Positions 30,517 to 38,879 of a stretch of DNA of 39,062 nucleotides are shown here, piece after piece. This stretch comes from CAYUPI01 sp964446585 (GTDB lineage Bacteria > Verrucomicrobiota > Verrucomicrobiia > Limisphaerales > UBA8199). Numbering within the stretch: the first letter of the stretch is position 1; every line of letters begins with the position of its first letter. The notes under the pieces were generated by a model, which was not told where the DNA came from, searched no databases, and worked only from the letters and a program-made list of their open reading frames with translations. The DNA is taken from positions 1 through 39,062 of the forward strand of contig CAYUPI010000052.1 in NCBI GenBank assembly GCA_964446585.1, in the 5' to 3' direction. The position numbers and the translations under genes are program-made.

Positions 30517-31449
30517 ATGATCCCGCCCGTGTCCGGAACAACGCGGCAACTGCCACTAAGCTTGCTCCTACCACCCCCGCTGAAATGGGCAGGTGGAAAG
30601 CGCTGGCTGATCGCACACCTGGTGCCGTATTGGCGGGCGCATGCGAAATGTCGGCTGGTCGAACCCTTCTGCGGCGGGCTGGCGGTCGCGCTGGGCCTGG
30701 GGCCGGACCGAGCGCTGCTCAATGATGGAAACCCGCATTTAATCGGATTTTATTCCTGGGTGAAACGAGGCTTGGTGATCGGAAGTCAGAGCTCAGAAGT
30801 CAGAAGTCAGAGGTCAGAGGCCAGAGGTCAGAGCGCAGTGCTGGGTGCTCAGGCCCGCGAGTCCAAAAGCCATGAGCAGAAAGTAGTGCTTTGCATGGAA
30901 AATGATGAGGCGCTGTTCTATTCTCATCGTCAACGATTCAACGAACTGGTGCGCAATGGCGGTGCTCAAAGTCCTGAGGCGGCTGCGTTGTTCTACTATT
31001 TGAACCGCACCGCGTTTAATGGCCTCTGCCGCTTCAATCTCCGCGGTGAGTTCAACGTGCCGTTCGGTCAGTACAAATCCATCCACTACCTCCATGATTT
31101 TACGCCATACCGGCGGCGATTCGAGAATTGGGAGGTCATGTGCGGTGATTTCGCGGCGGTTTCCCTGGCGGCTGAGGACTTTGTGTATGCGGACCCACCG
31201 TACGACGTCCCGTTCACGCAATACTCCAAGGAACCTTTTGGTTGGGACGAGCAGGTGCGAGCGGCCGAATGGCTGGCCAGGCATCGTGGTCCCGTGATTC
31301 TTTCCAATCAGGCAACGGAACGGATCGTGGCGCTTTACCGAAAGCTCGGATTCGAACTGCGATTCCTCAATGCTCCGCGTCGGATCAGTTGCACGGGGGA
31401 TCGGACGCCCGCCAGAGAAGTGCTGGCGCTGCGGAATCTTCCTCAGTGA
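30517..31449 (+). CDS. dam: Dam-type D12 class N6-adenine DNA methyltransferase
   Basis: 310 residues from the ATG at 30517. D12-class motifs in order: PPLKWAGGKRWLI (AdoMet entry, FxGxK type), VEPFCGGLAVAL, NDGNPHLIGFYSWVKRG, then YYLNRTAFNGLCRFNLRGEF, FGQYK and the catalytic DPPY in DFVYADPPYDVPF. Between RGLVI and MENDEALFYSHRQRF lies an extra stretch of about 37 residues (89-125) whose first half is encoded by a 7-bp tandem repeat. Relatives normally run straight through here. The enzyme probably methylates adenine (GATC in Dam); no restriction enzyme gene is adjacent, so it is an orphan. Alternative start: GTG at 30490. Confidence 0.88.
   Translation: MIPPVSGTTRQLPLSLLLPPPLKWAGGKRWLIAHLVPYWRAHAKCRLVEPFCGGLAVALGLGPDRALLNDGNPHLIGFYSWVKRGLVIGSQSSEVRSQRSEARGQSAVLGAQARESKSHEQKVVLCMENDEALFYSHRQRFNELVRNGGAQSPEAAALFYYLNRTAFNGLCRFNLRGEFNVPFGQYKSIHYLHDFTPYRRRFENWEVMCGDFAAVSLAAEDFVYADPPYDVPFTQYSKEPFGWDEQVRAAEWLARHRGPVILSNQATERIVALYRKLGFELRFLNAPRRISCTGDRTPAREVLALRNLPQ
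30784..30839 (+). repeat. Heptad array within the dam gene
   Basis: AGTCAGA, GCTCAGA, AGTCAGA, AGTCAGA, GGTCAGA, GGCCAGA, GGTCAGA, GCGCAGT in uninterrupted 7-bp steps. It is translated as alternating Ser/Glu/Arg/Gln residues in an insertion of the methylase. The forward words are free of stop codons in all three frames, while their complement contains TGA, so only this orientation tolerates translation. Confidence 0.85.
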
Positions 31450-31556
31450 TGCTTCGAGCCGCTTTAGCCATAAAGTTGCCCAGCCGATCGCGTCGAACCG
31501 AAACAAGTGGCCGCTTGACCTTGCCGTGACCTTCATTACTTTCCCCCGACATTTCG

Positions 31557-32819
31557 ATGAAGTCCATTGAACGAGTTTCGGTTTGCGGCCTCGGCAAGCT
31601 CGGCGCGTGCATTGCCGCCACGCTGGCGGCGCGCGGTTTTGAAGTGCTCGGCGTGGATCTCGATCCCGAGAAGGTCCGCAAAACAAACGCCGGCTTGCCG
31701 CCCGTGGAAGAACCGTTGCTGGCCGAAATGATGGCTGCCGGACGAGGGCGACTCCGCGCAACGTTGGATCATCGCGAAGCCGCAGCCACGGATGCCTCCT
31801 TTTTCATTCCGCCCTCTCCCAGCCTGCCCGATGGCAGCTTTTCCAATGAATATCTGCTACGCGCGATGCAGCCCATCGCGGCGGCCGTCCGCGAGCAGGA
31901 CAAAAAAGGCCACCTGTTTGTGTGCAACTCGACCACGACGCCGGGGGCCGTGGACACAGTCCTGATCCCGATGCTCGAGCGGGAGTTGGGCGGGGCCTGC
32001 GGGCGTGATTTCGGGATCTGTTACAATCCCGAATTCATCGCCCTGGGCAATGTCATTAATGGGCTGCTCGAACCGGACCTGGTCCTGATCGGGGAATCCG
32101 ATCCGGCGAGCGGTTCGGCGCTGGAAGCGCTTTATAGAAAGTATAATCGCAATGCACCGCGCATTGCCCGCATGTCGATCGCCAGCGCGGAGCTGGCAAA
32201 AATCTCTGTGAACAGCTTCATCACCATGAAGATCAGCTTCACCAACCAGCTCCGGCTGCTCGCCGAAAGAACGCCGAAGGCGGACATCCATGCAATTCTG
32301 GAAGCGATCGGGAGCGACAGCCGGATCGGACAAAAGTACCTGCGCGCCGGGTTGAGCTATGGCGGACCTTGTTTCCCGCGCGACAATCGCTTGCTGGTTT
32401 ATGCCGCCCGGCAGGCCGGCCTTGAAGCTCCGCTGGCTGAGGCCGCCGACCGCGTTAATGAACGAACCAACCAAAATCTGTTCGAGAGCGTCCAGCACAT
32501 GGCCGACAAACGAGACACCCTGGCCGTCCTCGGCCTGGCCTACAAACCGGACACCTACATTACTGAAGAATCCGCGGGGCTCTATCTCGCTCAACAACTC
32601 AAGCGGCATGGTTACCGCGTGCTCGTCCATGACTATGCCGCCAAGCCCTCCAATGCGCCTAGCCTGCATGAATTCGAGTACCTGTCGGATCCGGTCTCCC
32701 TGCAGGAGCGGACGGACGTAAAGCTGGTACTGATTTGTTGTCCCTGGCCACAGTACCGCTCGCTGAAATTCGCCCCGGGCACGAAGCTGTTCACGCCCTG
32801 GAAACTGGAACCAGGCTGA
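31557..32819 (+). CDS. UDP-glucose/GDP-mannose dehydrogenase family protein
   Basis: 420 residues. N-terminal NAD-binding VSVCGLGKLGACIAATLA (GxGxxG), then VCNSTTTPGAVDTVL, FGICYNPEFIALGNVI, and the active centre YGGPCFPRDN with the nucleophilic C272; AELAKISVNSF supplies the catalytic Lys. The C-terminal UDP-binding domain is short (AVLGLAYKPDTYITEESAGL). It would oxidise an NDP-hexose to an uronate for surface polysaccharide. It starts a plus-strand neighbourhood that resumes with the ABC-2 permease at 36785, a Wzt-like ATPase fragment and a methyltransferase; the GT2 gene between is on the minus strand. The sugar (glucose, GlcNAc/ManNAc or mannose) cannot be told. Confidence 0.88.
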   Translation: MKSIERVSVCGLGKLGACIAATLAARGFEVLGVDLDPEKVRKTNAGLPPVEEPLLAEMMAAGRGRLRATLDHREAAATDASFFIPPSPSLPDGSFSNEYLLRAMQPIAAAVREQDKKGHLFVCNSTTTPGAVDTVLIPMLERELGGACGRDFGICYNPEFIALGNVINGLLEPDLVLIGESDPASGSALEALYRKYNRNAPRIARMSIASAELAKISVNSFITMKISFTNQLRLLAERTPKADIHAILEAIGSDSRIGQKYLRAGLSYGGPCFPRDNRLLVYAARQAGLEAPLAEAADRVNERTNQNLFESVQHMADKRDTLAVLGLAYKPDTYITEESAGLYLAQQLKRHGYRVLVHDYAAKPSNAPSLHEFEYLSDPVSLQERTDVKLVLICCPWPQYRSLKFAPGTKLFTPWKLEPG

Positions 32820-32834
32820 AGAGAGGGCCGGGGC

Positions 32835-33680
32835 TTAAGTCGCGGCCTGCCGCGCCGGCCAGAACGAGGTTGGCCTGGCGGCGTGCCGGGTCACGCGCTG
32901 GTTCGGGGTCGCCAGCGTATAGAGCGAGTAGTCGAACGGCCGCTGGAACAGCGAGCCTCGAGCTGCCAGCCGGAGCCGGTATCGAAAGATAAAGAAGAGC
33001 TTGAACCACCTAAGCCACGAAGGCGCCATTCGCCAGGCGCGTTGCCTCTCCGCGAGCGCTCCGGCTGTAAGGCAAAGGTTTTCGCTGGTTTCGGTGAACA
33101 CCGAGGTGAACTCGGGCAGCACGGCCATGCTGACCCGGCGCTTCAGCATTTCCCTGACCCAGAAGACATCGCCCAGCGCCTGCCACTGCGTGTCGAATTG
33201 AATTCCCAATTCGCGGACCACGCGGGCCCGGAGAAACAGCGCACAGGTCAACGCGGGGAAGCGCACCCAGATTCCATTCGGGTCCGGCACGAGCGAATAC
33301 CGGTGGCAAAGGTAATAACCTTGGACGTCCGTCACGACCGTGTCCGCGAACAGCACATCGGTCAGGGGGTGCGCAGCGAAATAATCGCGGACCGCCTTCA
33401 AAGCGCCCGGCAGATATTGTTCGTCGCAGTTCAGGTACGCCAGGATGTCACCGGTGGCCCGGCGGAAGCCTCGATTGATGGCGTCGTACATACCCTGGTC
33501 TTTTTCAATGAAGGCCTTTACGCGCGAGTCCGTTGGCAGCCACTCCTGGGTGCCATCGTCCGAGCACGAATCCTGGACGATATGTTCCAGTTCAACCCCT
33601 TCCTGGTCGGCGCTGGATGAAATACACAGCCGCAGCCACTGCGAACTGCGGTAACTGGGAGTAATGATCGAAAATCGCAT
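32835..33680 (-). CDS. Glycosyltransferase family 2
   Basis: 281 residues from MRFSIITPSY at 33680, chosen because it opens the GT-A fold directly; the frame continues upstream to 33752 without coding character. Motifs: FSIITPSYRSSQWLRLCISS, HIVQDSCSDDGTQEWL, DQGMYDAINRGFRRATGDIL and YLNCDEQYLPGAL, where NCDE stands for the DxD-type metal site. Cytoplasmic, no helices. It transfers a sugar from a nucleotide donor, probably to a surface-glycan precursor in view of the UDP-sugar dehydrogenase and ABC-2 exporter genes. It converges with the dehydrogenase gene, 15 bp between stops. Confidence 0.88.
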   Translation of the reverse strand: MRFSIITPSYRSSQWLRLCISSSADQEGVELEHIVQDSCSDDGTQEWLPTDSRVKAFIEKDQGMYDAINRGFRRATGDILAYLNCDEQYLPGALKAVRDYFAAHPLTDVLFADTVVTDVQGYYLCHRYSLVPDPNGIWVRFPALTCALFLRARVVRELGIQFDTQWQALGDVFWVREMLKRRVSMAVLPEFTSVFTETSENLCLTAGALAERQRAWRMAPSWLRWFKLFFIFRYRLRLAARGSLFQRPFDYSLYTLATPNQRVTRHAARPTSFWPARQAAT

Positions 33681-33963
33681 CGTCCGGTCCCGCGTCGGCA
33701 CTTGCCGATCGACAACCCTACCCGGTTCGTTTGAAAGAGTCGCTCGCTGCATTCGACAGAAAGCTACTTGCTGCCGCCAGCGATTGCAACGCGACCAAAG
33801 CCAAGACGGAGCCGCGAGCGGCTAAAATGAGTTACATCGCATTCAATCCGCAACGAGCGGGGAAGGTCTATCAAGAGGTTTCACAGGTTGCGTCCGAAAA
33901 AGGCCCGACAACCTGCGTCTTGACTTTCCGAAGGCGGTTGCGCAATCATGGGATTAATTCAGA
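33681..33963. other. Divergent intergenic region, GT2 and secreted propeller genes
   Basis: 283 bp between divergent starts. An open frame beginning ATGAGTTACATCGCA near 33827 runs into the next gene in another phase and is not supported. TTGACT near 33919 could be a -35 box but no good -10 is spaced from it. Confidence 0.35.
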
Positions 33964-36513
33964 ATGGGTACTGTCGTCTCTGCTAGACCCCAAAGATGGG
34001 TGCGGGTCGCCTTTTGCGTCAGCCACTTGGTGTGGGCGTCGTGCACCAACGCGGGCGTGAATGTGCTGACCTATCACAATGACAACGCCCGCACTGGTCT
34101 GAACTCCACTGAAGCGGTTTTGACACCGGCCAACGTCGCTTCGACCAACTTCGGAAAACTCTTCAGCTATGCGGTGGATGGGCTTGTTTATGCGCAGCCG
34201 TTGGTGGTGACGAGCGTGACGATTCCCGGCAAGGGCGTGCACGACGTTGTCTATGTGGCCACGGAGCATGATAGCGTGTATGCCTTTGACGCGAACAGCG
34301 ACGCGCTCGGGGACGGCTCGCCATTGTGGCACGTGAGTTTCATTAACCCGGCAGCAGGCATCACGACATTGAGCAGCGATGACTCGGGTTGTCCGGATAT
34401 CTCGCCGGAAATCGGGATCACCAGCACGCCGGTAATTGACATCGCCAGCCAAACAATTTACGTGGAGGCCAAGACCAAAGAGGCCACGACCAGTGGCACG
34501 GCCTACTATCATCGGCTCCATGCGCTGGATCTGGGAAGTGGCGCGGAGAAGTTCGGGGGGCCGGTGATCGTCCAACCGAGCGTGGCTGGGACGGGCGATG
34601 GCACCGACGGTACCGGTCACGTGCCCTTTAATCCGTTGCGCCAGTTGAACCGGCCCGCGTTGTTGTTGAGCAGGGGCGTTGTCTATATCGCTGCAGCCTC
34701 GCTTTGCGACATCGGCCCGTACCACGGCTGGCTCATCGGCTATGGCGCACAGACGCTGGCGCTCAGCAATGTTTTCAATGTGACCCCGAACGGCCAAGCG
34801 GGTGGTATCTGGCAATCGGGCGGCGGCCCGGCCTGCGACGCGAACGGCAACGTTTATGTGGTGACCGGAAACGGCACGTTTGACACCAATCCTGCGGTAG
34901 CCTGTTTTGGCGACAGCTTTCTCAAACTATCCACCACGAACGGATTGCAGTTGGTCGATTATTTTACGCCTTACAACCAGTCATCGCTGGACATCGCGGA
35001 CCTCGACCTGGGTTCGGGCGGGCCGCTCGTGTTGCCGGATGAGGTGGGCGGCGGCACAACCAACCAGCACTTGATCGTCGGCGCAGGCAAGGAAGGGACA
35101 ATTTATGTGATCAACCGGGAATCCATGGGCCATTTCAATCCGGTGCACGACAGTCTGATCGTGCAATCCATTCCGTACGCCATCGGCCTCGCTTTTGACA
35201 CGCCCGCTTACTTCAATAAAACAATCTACTACATCGGCGCAGGCGATGTGTTGAAGGCATTCACCATCACAAACGCCTACATCGCAACCAGCCCGGCATC
35301 GCTCGGTCCGACCGCGTTCGCTTTTCCCGGCGCGACGCCGAGCGTCTCCGCCAACGGTACGAACGACGCCATCGTGTGGGCTTTGCGGGTGGACGTCGGC
35401 ACGGCAGTGTTGCACGCCTACAGCGCCACCAATGTGGCGCTGGAGCTTTATAACAGCGGTCCAGCCGGAGCGCGCGACAGCCCCGGCCCGGCAGTGAAAT
35501 TCGCCGTGCCGACCGTCGCGAACGGAAAAGTTTACGTCGGTGCAGCGAATGCGCTGGCGGTTTATGGCCTCGGCACGTTTGTCGCCACGCCGGTCATCAA
35601 TCCCGCCGGCGGGACGTTCACGAATGCGGTTCTGGTGACCATATCGGATGCCACCACTGGATCGGGCATCTACTACACGCGCGATGGCAGCCTTCCGACC
35701 ACCAACTCGACCTTTTACTCGGGGCTTCTTGTGCTCACCAACTCCGCCGGCATCCGAGCCCGGGCATTCAAGGCCGGATGCGTGGATAGCGCCGTCGCAA
35801 TCGCCACCATTTTGAACATCACGTCGATCGGCAGTGGGACGGGATTGGCCGGTGCGTATTATTCCAATCAGTTAGGGACGTTCACCAATCCGCCGAGTCT
35901 TCTGCGTACGGACGCCACAGTAAACTTCGATTGGGGCAGCGGTTCACCCGATCCCAGCGTCAGTGCGGACCACTTCACCGTCATCTGGACCGGCGCGGTG
36001 CAAGCGCAGTTCGACGAGACTTACAATTTTTACACGACTACGGACGACGGCGTGCGGTTGTGGCTGAACGGACAACTGATCGTTGACAAATGGCTGGCTC
36101 AGGGGACGACAGAATGGGGCGGAGCAGTCGCGCTGCACGCCGGAACAAAATATCCCGTCACGATGGAATATTTCGAAATCGGTGGCGGCGCGGTGGCGAA
36201 ACTCTCATGGAGCAGCCCGTCCACCGCCAAGGCAATAATTCCGCAAAGCCAGCTATATCCAAGCCTCCCACCGCGATTTTTGCCGGAGAGGACCATCTAT
36301 TCCAATAGCGGTATTACTCTGCAACTGTCCGGCCTGGTCGGCAAGGGTTACGTATTACAGGGGTCCTCCAACCTCACAACATGGCTTCCGCTCCAAACCA
36401 ACTCGCCTTCTCCCAATCCCGGCGTGGCACTGCCCACAGACCTGTTCAATTTCACCGATCCCGCCGCCACGAATTTCCCCCGCCGATTCTACCGGGCGCT
36501 TCAACAGCCGTAG
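33964..36513 (+). CDS. Large secreted propeller protein with CHB_HEX-type and PA14 domains
   Basis: 849 residues. Signal peptide ~1-30 (VAFCVSHLVWASCTNA). A PQQ-like/quinoprotein-type propeller (~32-535) opens VLTYHNDNARTGLNSTEAVL and includes VYVATEHDSVYAFDANSD, PEIGITSTPVIDIAS and GKVYVGAANALAVYGLG. A chitobiase/beta-hexosaminidase C-terminal-like domain (~540-620) has the motif GIYYTRDGSLPTTNSTFY. A PA14 domain (~630-770) is marked by FYTTTDDGVRLWLNGQLIVD. A terminal domain with VLQGSSNLTTWLPLQTN and the ending FTDPAATNFPRRFYRALQQP is common on secreted proteins of Verrucomicrobia. PA14 and chitobiase-like units suggest carbohydrate binding at the cell surface; an enzymatic site was not identified. 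Confidence 0.85.
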   Translation: MGTVVSARPQRWVRVAFCVSHLVWASCTNAGVNVLTYHNDNARTGLNSTEAVLTPANVASTNFGKLFSYAVDGLVYAQPLVVTSVTIPGKGVHDVVYVATEHDSVYAFDANSDALGDGSPLWHVSFINPAAGITTLSSDDSGCPDISPEIGITSTPVIDIASQTIYVEAKTKEATTSGTAYYHRLHALDLGSGAEKFGGPVIVQPSVAGTGDGTDGTGHVPFNPLRQLNRPALLLSRGVVYIAAASLCDIGPYHGWLIGYGAQTLALSNVFNVTPNGQAGGIWQSGGGPACDANGNVYVVTGNGTFDTNPAVACFGDSFLKLSTTNGLQLVDYFTPYNQSSLDIADLDLGSGGPLVLPDEVGGGTTNQHLIVGAGKEGTIYVINRESMGHFNPVHDSLIVQSIPYAIGLAFDTPAYFNKTIYYIGAGDVLKAFTITNAYIATSPASLGPTAFAFPGATPSVSANGTNDAIVWALRVDVGTAVLHAYSATNVALELYNSGPAGARDSPGPAVKFAVPTVANGKVYVGAANALAVYGLGTFVATPVINPAGGTFTNAVLVTISDATTGSGIYYTRDGSLPTTNSTFYSGLLVLTNSAGIRARAFKAGCVDSAVAIATILNITSIGSGTGLAGAYYSNQLGTFTNPPSLLRTDATVNFDWGSGSPDPSVSADHFTVIWTGAVQAQFDETYNFYTTTDDGVRLWLNGQLIVDKWLAQGTTEWGGAVALHAGTKYPVTMEYFEIGGGAVAKLSWSSPSTAKAIIPQSQLYPSLPPRFLPERTIYSNSGITLQLSGLVGKGYVLQGSSNLTTWLPLQTNSPSPNPGVALPTDLFNFTDPAATNFPRRFYRALQQP

Positions 36514-36784
36514 CGCCGTTCGCAGCGGCAGCTTCAGCTTCCGGCAATGGCTTCCCAGGCGCTCGAGAGAACCCGGGTCCGGCAGGCCGGATCACCCGGA
36601 TGCACGTCATTCAAGGCATTCGCTCATTCAAAGATCGAGAGAGCGCAAGGGGACCCCTTGCAGATTTGCTTGATGAACATAACCAAGCGACCAGTGGCTA
36701 TTGTTTAGGCCAGGTGTCCGAAGTGCGTGCGTCCGAAATCGCTTCCAGTTCTGGCAGTGATTCGCCACAATAGGCCCATATTTT
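36514..36784. other. Intergenic region upstream of the ABC-2 permease
   Basis: 271 bp without a convincing gene. The permease GTG start lies at its end after an AT-rich stretch (CATATTTTGTGAG). Open frames on both strands here lack coding features. No heptad array or palindrome was found. Confidence 0.35.
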
Positions 36785-37603
36785 GTGAGTCGCCTCGTTA
36801 TAGAAGCGGGCAAAACCGAACGCCATTATTGGGCGGACATCTGGAAATATCGTGAGTTATTCTTCTTCTTGTCCTGGCGGGACATCCTGGTGCGGTACAA
36901 GCAAACCGTCATCGGCGTCCTCTGGGCGGTCCTGCGCCCGGTTTTGACGACGGTGGTTTTTGTCTTTGTGTTTAGCCGGCTGGCAAAGATGCCCTCAGAA
37001 GGAGTGCCGTATCCGCTACTGGTGTTTGCGGCGATGCTGCCGTGGCAGTTTTTTGCCAGCGCGGTGACCGAGGCCAGCAACAGCCTGGTCGGCAATGCCA
37101 ACATGATTTCCAAAATTTATTTCCCACGGCTGGTGATGCCGGCCAGCGCCGTCATTGTGACCCTGGTTGATTTCCTGATCTCGCTGGTTATCCTGGCCGT
37201 AATGATGGCAGTTTACCAGACCGCGCCCACCTGGCGGTTGCTTGCGATGCTTCCGCTCACCGCTATCGCGTTCGTGGCGGCTTTCGGCACGGGCCTCTGG
37301 CTGGCAGCTTTGAACGTGGAATACCGTGATTTCCGCTACGTGGTGCCTTTCATTGTCCAGTTTGGCCTTTACGCCTCGCCAGTCGGCTTCAGCAGCTTGG
37401 TGGTCCCCGAAAAATGGCGGCTCCTCTACTCGATGAATCCCATGGTCGGCGTCATCGACGGCTTTCGGTGGTCGGTCACGGGTGTCTCTTCGTTTTTCTA
37501 CTGGCCCGGATTTCTGGTGTCGCTGGGACTGGTCTTCCTGATTTCTGCGGGCGGCATTTGGTATTTCCGCAAGACGGAGCGGGCTTTCGCCGACGTCATT
37601 TGA
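36785..37603 (+). CDS. wzm: ABC-2 type polysaccharide export permease
   Basis: 272 residues from a GTG start. Opens with a cytoplasmic amphipathic part (YWADIWKYRELFFFLSWRDI) and the motif VRYKQTVIGVLWAVLRPVLT typical of Wzm/KpsM/TagG permeases. Six helices: around TTVVFVFVFSRLA, YPLLVFAAMLPWQFFASAV, IVTLVDFLISLVILAVMMAV, LLAMLPLTAIAFVAAFGTGL, VVPFIVQFGLYASPVGFSS and WPGFLVSLGLVFLISAGGIW. With its ATPase it exports O-antigen or capsule glycan across the inner membrane. The ATPase gene follows at 6 bp but is broken after about 78 codons, so export by this pair may be lost unless another ATPase serves. Confidence 0.9.
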   Translation: MSRLVIEAGKTERHYWADIWKYRELFFFLSWRDILVRYKQTVIGVLWAVLRPVLTTVVFVFVFSRLAKMPSEGVPYPLLVFAAMLPWQFFASAVTEASNSLVGNANMISKIYFPRLVMPASAVIVTLVDFLISLVILAVMMAVYQTAPTWRLLAMLPLTAIAFVAAFGTGLWLAALNVEYRDFRYVVPFIVQFGLYASPVGFSSLVVPEKWRLLYSMNPMVGVIDGFRWSVTGVSSFFYWPGFLVSLGLVFLISAGGIWYFRKTERAFADVI

Positions 37604-37609
37604 CGGGCT

Positions 37610-37918
37610 ATGTCGGACATCGCAATCAAAGTCGAGGGCTTGGGCAAGAAATATCTGCTCCGTCATCAGCAGCAGGGGCGGAGCCGTTATAAATCCTTGC
37701 GGGACGTGCTGACCAACCAGGCCAGATCCCTGCTCCGGCTGGGACGACAGCATGGTCAGGCCAATGGCTCGCGCGAGGAATTCTGGGCGCTCAAGGATGT
37801 TTCCTTCGAGATCCAACAAGGCGAGGCGGTCGGCATTATTGGCAGTGCTCAGCCAAACCGGGACCGGGTCGATGCCCACCAGCTTGGCTCCACTCAGCAC
37901 CACCGTCGTCCGGCTTGA
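37610..37918 (+). pseudogene. wzt: Truncated Wzt/TagH-like ABC ATPase
   Basis: The first ~78 residues are a good match to the polysaccharide-export ATPase: AIKVEGLGKKYLL, an insert (SLRDVLTNQARSLLRLGRQH) and EFWALKDVSFEIQQGEAVGIIG. The next residues should be the Walker A (RNGAGKST), but after position ~37842 the frame continues as unrelated SAQPNRDRVDAHQLG and stops 25 codons later. Walker A, signature, Walker B and the C-terminal glycan-recognition domain are all missing. The break is abrupt, without a frameshift that restores the gene. Either a real deletion/recombination or an assembly join at this point. The permease before it is intact. Confidence 0.8.
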
Positions 37919-38084
37919 AATCCTGGACGGCGGCGGCGACGCGAATACCTTCGCCAGATTCGAGACCTATGTAGAAGCCTTGTCGCAGTGACTTGGTGGG
38001 AAGGGTAGTCCGGTTTTTCTCAGACCCTGAGCATTTTCTTTTTTCTGGACGCGGGTGGCGCTTTTTGGATCGTAGCCATATATA
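37843..38084. other. Foreign fragment after the wzt break and AT-rich leader
   Basis: A different frame across the break reads TVVRLEILDGGGDANTFARF-ETYVEALSQ to a stop near 37991, which looks like the tail of a real protein of unknown kind. After it comes an AT-rich, non-coding stretch (about 37992-38084, including CATATATATTGC) before the methyltransferase. Nothing else is recognised. Confidence 0.4.
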
Positions 38085-38879
38085 TTGCTAAGATTTATAA
38101 CCAATAAATCTACGAATTTTCTGACACGCGCCGCGCATTTTCTGCGCCGCGCGCTTTATGACCGTCTGCCCAGTGCGCGGGTAAAGGAGATCACCTCCTT
38201 AGCACAACTGACCTCCCTGCTGCCACGCATCCGCGTGCCGGTGGATACGAACGGCATCCGTGGGTGGTTATCAGCTGATGAACAACGCGCACTCTACGCG
38301 CTCGGGGCCATGGCCCAATCCCCAATGCTGGAGATCGGCGCCTGGCTGGGGCGTTCGACGATTTGTCTCGCACAAGGCATTCTTGCCTGCGGTTTACGCA
38401 AGGAATTCCTTACCTGTGAGCTAAATCCGACTCTGGCCAATTTCCGCGAGTTGCCAGACGGACAGGTAGCCTTCTACTATCCGCCGGAATCCGCGACAAC
38501 CATGGGCATCTGTCCCCGCGAGTTGTTTGAAAACGACATCAAGCCAGTGGTCGAGCATCCTGATGGGGTCGTCGGTCAATTGCGGGCGAACCTGCGCCGA
38601 TTCAACGTTGATGGACTCGTCGAAATCAGGACCGGCGATTTCAGATCTACGCTGCCGACTCGCAGGTTTCACTTCGTTTTCGCTGACACGATGCACGAGC
38701 CGAGCGAAATTCGTCGCAACGCGCCCGCCCTGCGGCGCTTTCTGGCCGATGGCGCCATTCTCGCATGCCATGACACGACGCCGGAAAACCGAGACGAGAT
38801 CATCAAGCATTTCCAATTCACACAGTCGATCCAGATCGACAGCCTGTTTATAGGAGTTGTCAAGGTCCATGCGGGGTAG
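38085..38879 (+). CDS. Class I SAM-dependent methyltransferase
   Basis: 264 residues from a TTG at 38085; no ATG or GTG is found in frame before the conserved core, so the start is uncertain. The core begins with ALGAMAQSPMLEIGAWLGRS, an SAM-binding motif I (EIGAWLGRST), followed by FLTCELNPTLANF, GLVEIRTGDFRSTLP and HFVFADTMHEPSEI, similar to the Methyltransf_24 type. The basic N-terminus (RAAHFLRRALYDRLPSARVK) resembles glycan-modifying methyltransferases. It is downstream of the broken wzt-like gene, and methyl-capping of O-antigen is a plausible role. A perfect 8-bp palindrome lies across codons 3-9. Confidence 0.75.
   Translation: MLRFITNKSTNFLTRAAHFLRRALYDRLPSARVKEITSLAQLTSLLPRIRVPVDTNGIRGWLSADEQRALYALGAMAQSPMLEIGAWLGRSTICLAQGILACGLRKEFLTCELNPTLANFRELPDGQVAFYYPPESATTMGICPRELFENDIKPVVEHPDGVVGQLRANLRRFNVDGLVEIRTGDFRSTLPTRRFHFVFADTMHEPSEIRRNAPALRRFLADGAILACHDTTPENRDEIIKHFQFTQSIQIDSLFIGVVKVHAG
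38091..38111. promoter_or_regulatory. AGATTTAT palindrome at methyltransferase start
   Basis: AGATTTAT-AACCA-ATAAATCT, a perfect 8-bp inverted repeat with a 5-nt centre. It could be an operator or transcript stem-loop, and would suggest that the true start of the methyltransferase is farther downstream. Confidence 0.35.

Noticed and set aside
33827..34060. Small plus-strand frame starting MSYIAFNPQR
   Set aside because: Overlaps the signal peptide of the secreted propeller in another frame and has no ribosome site or recognisable motif.
37016..37903. Minus-strand frame of 295 codons opposite permease and wzt
   Set aside because: Composition is that of an antisense shadow (Gln/His/Arg-rich), whereas the plus strand has clear family motifs.
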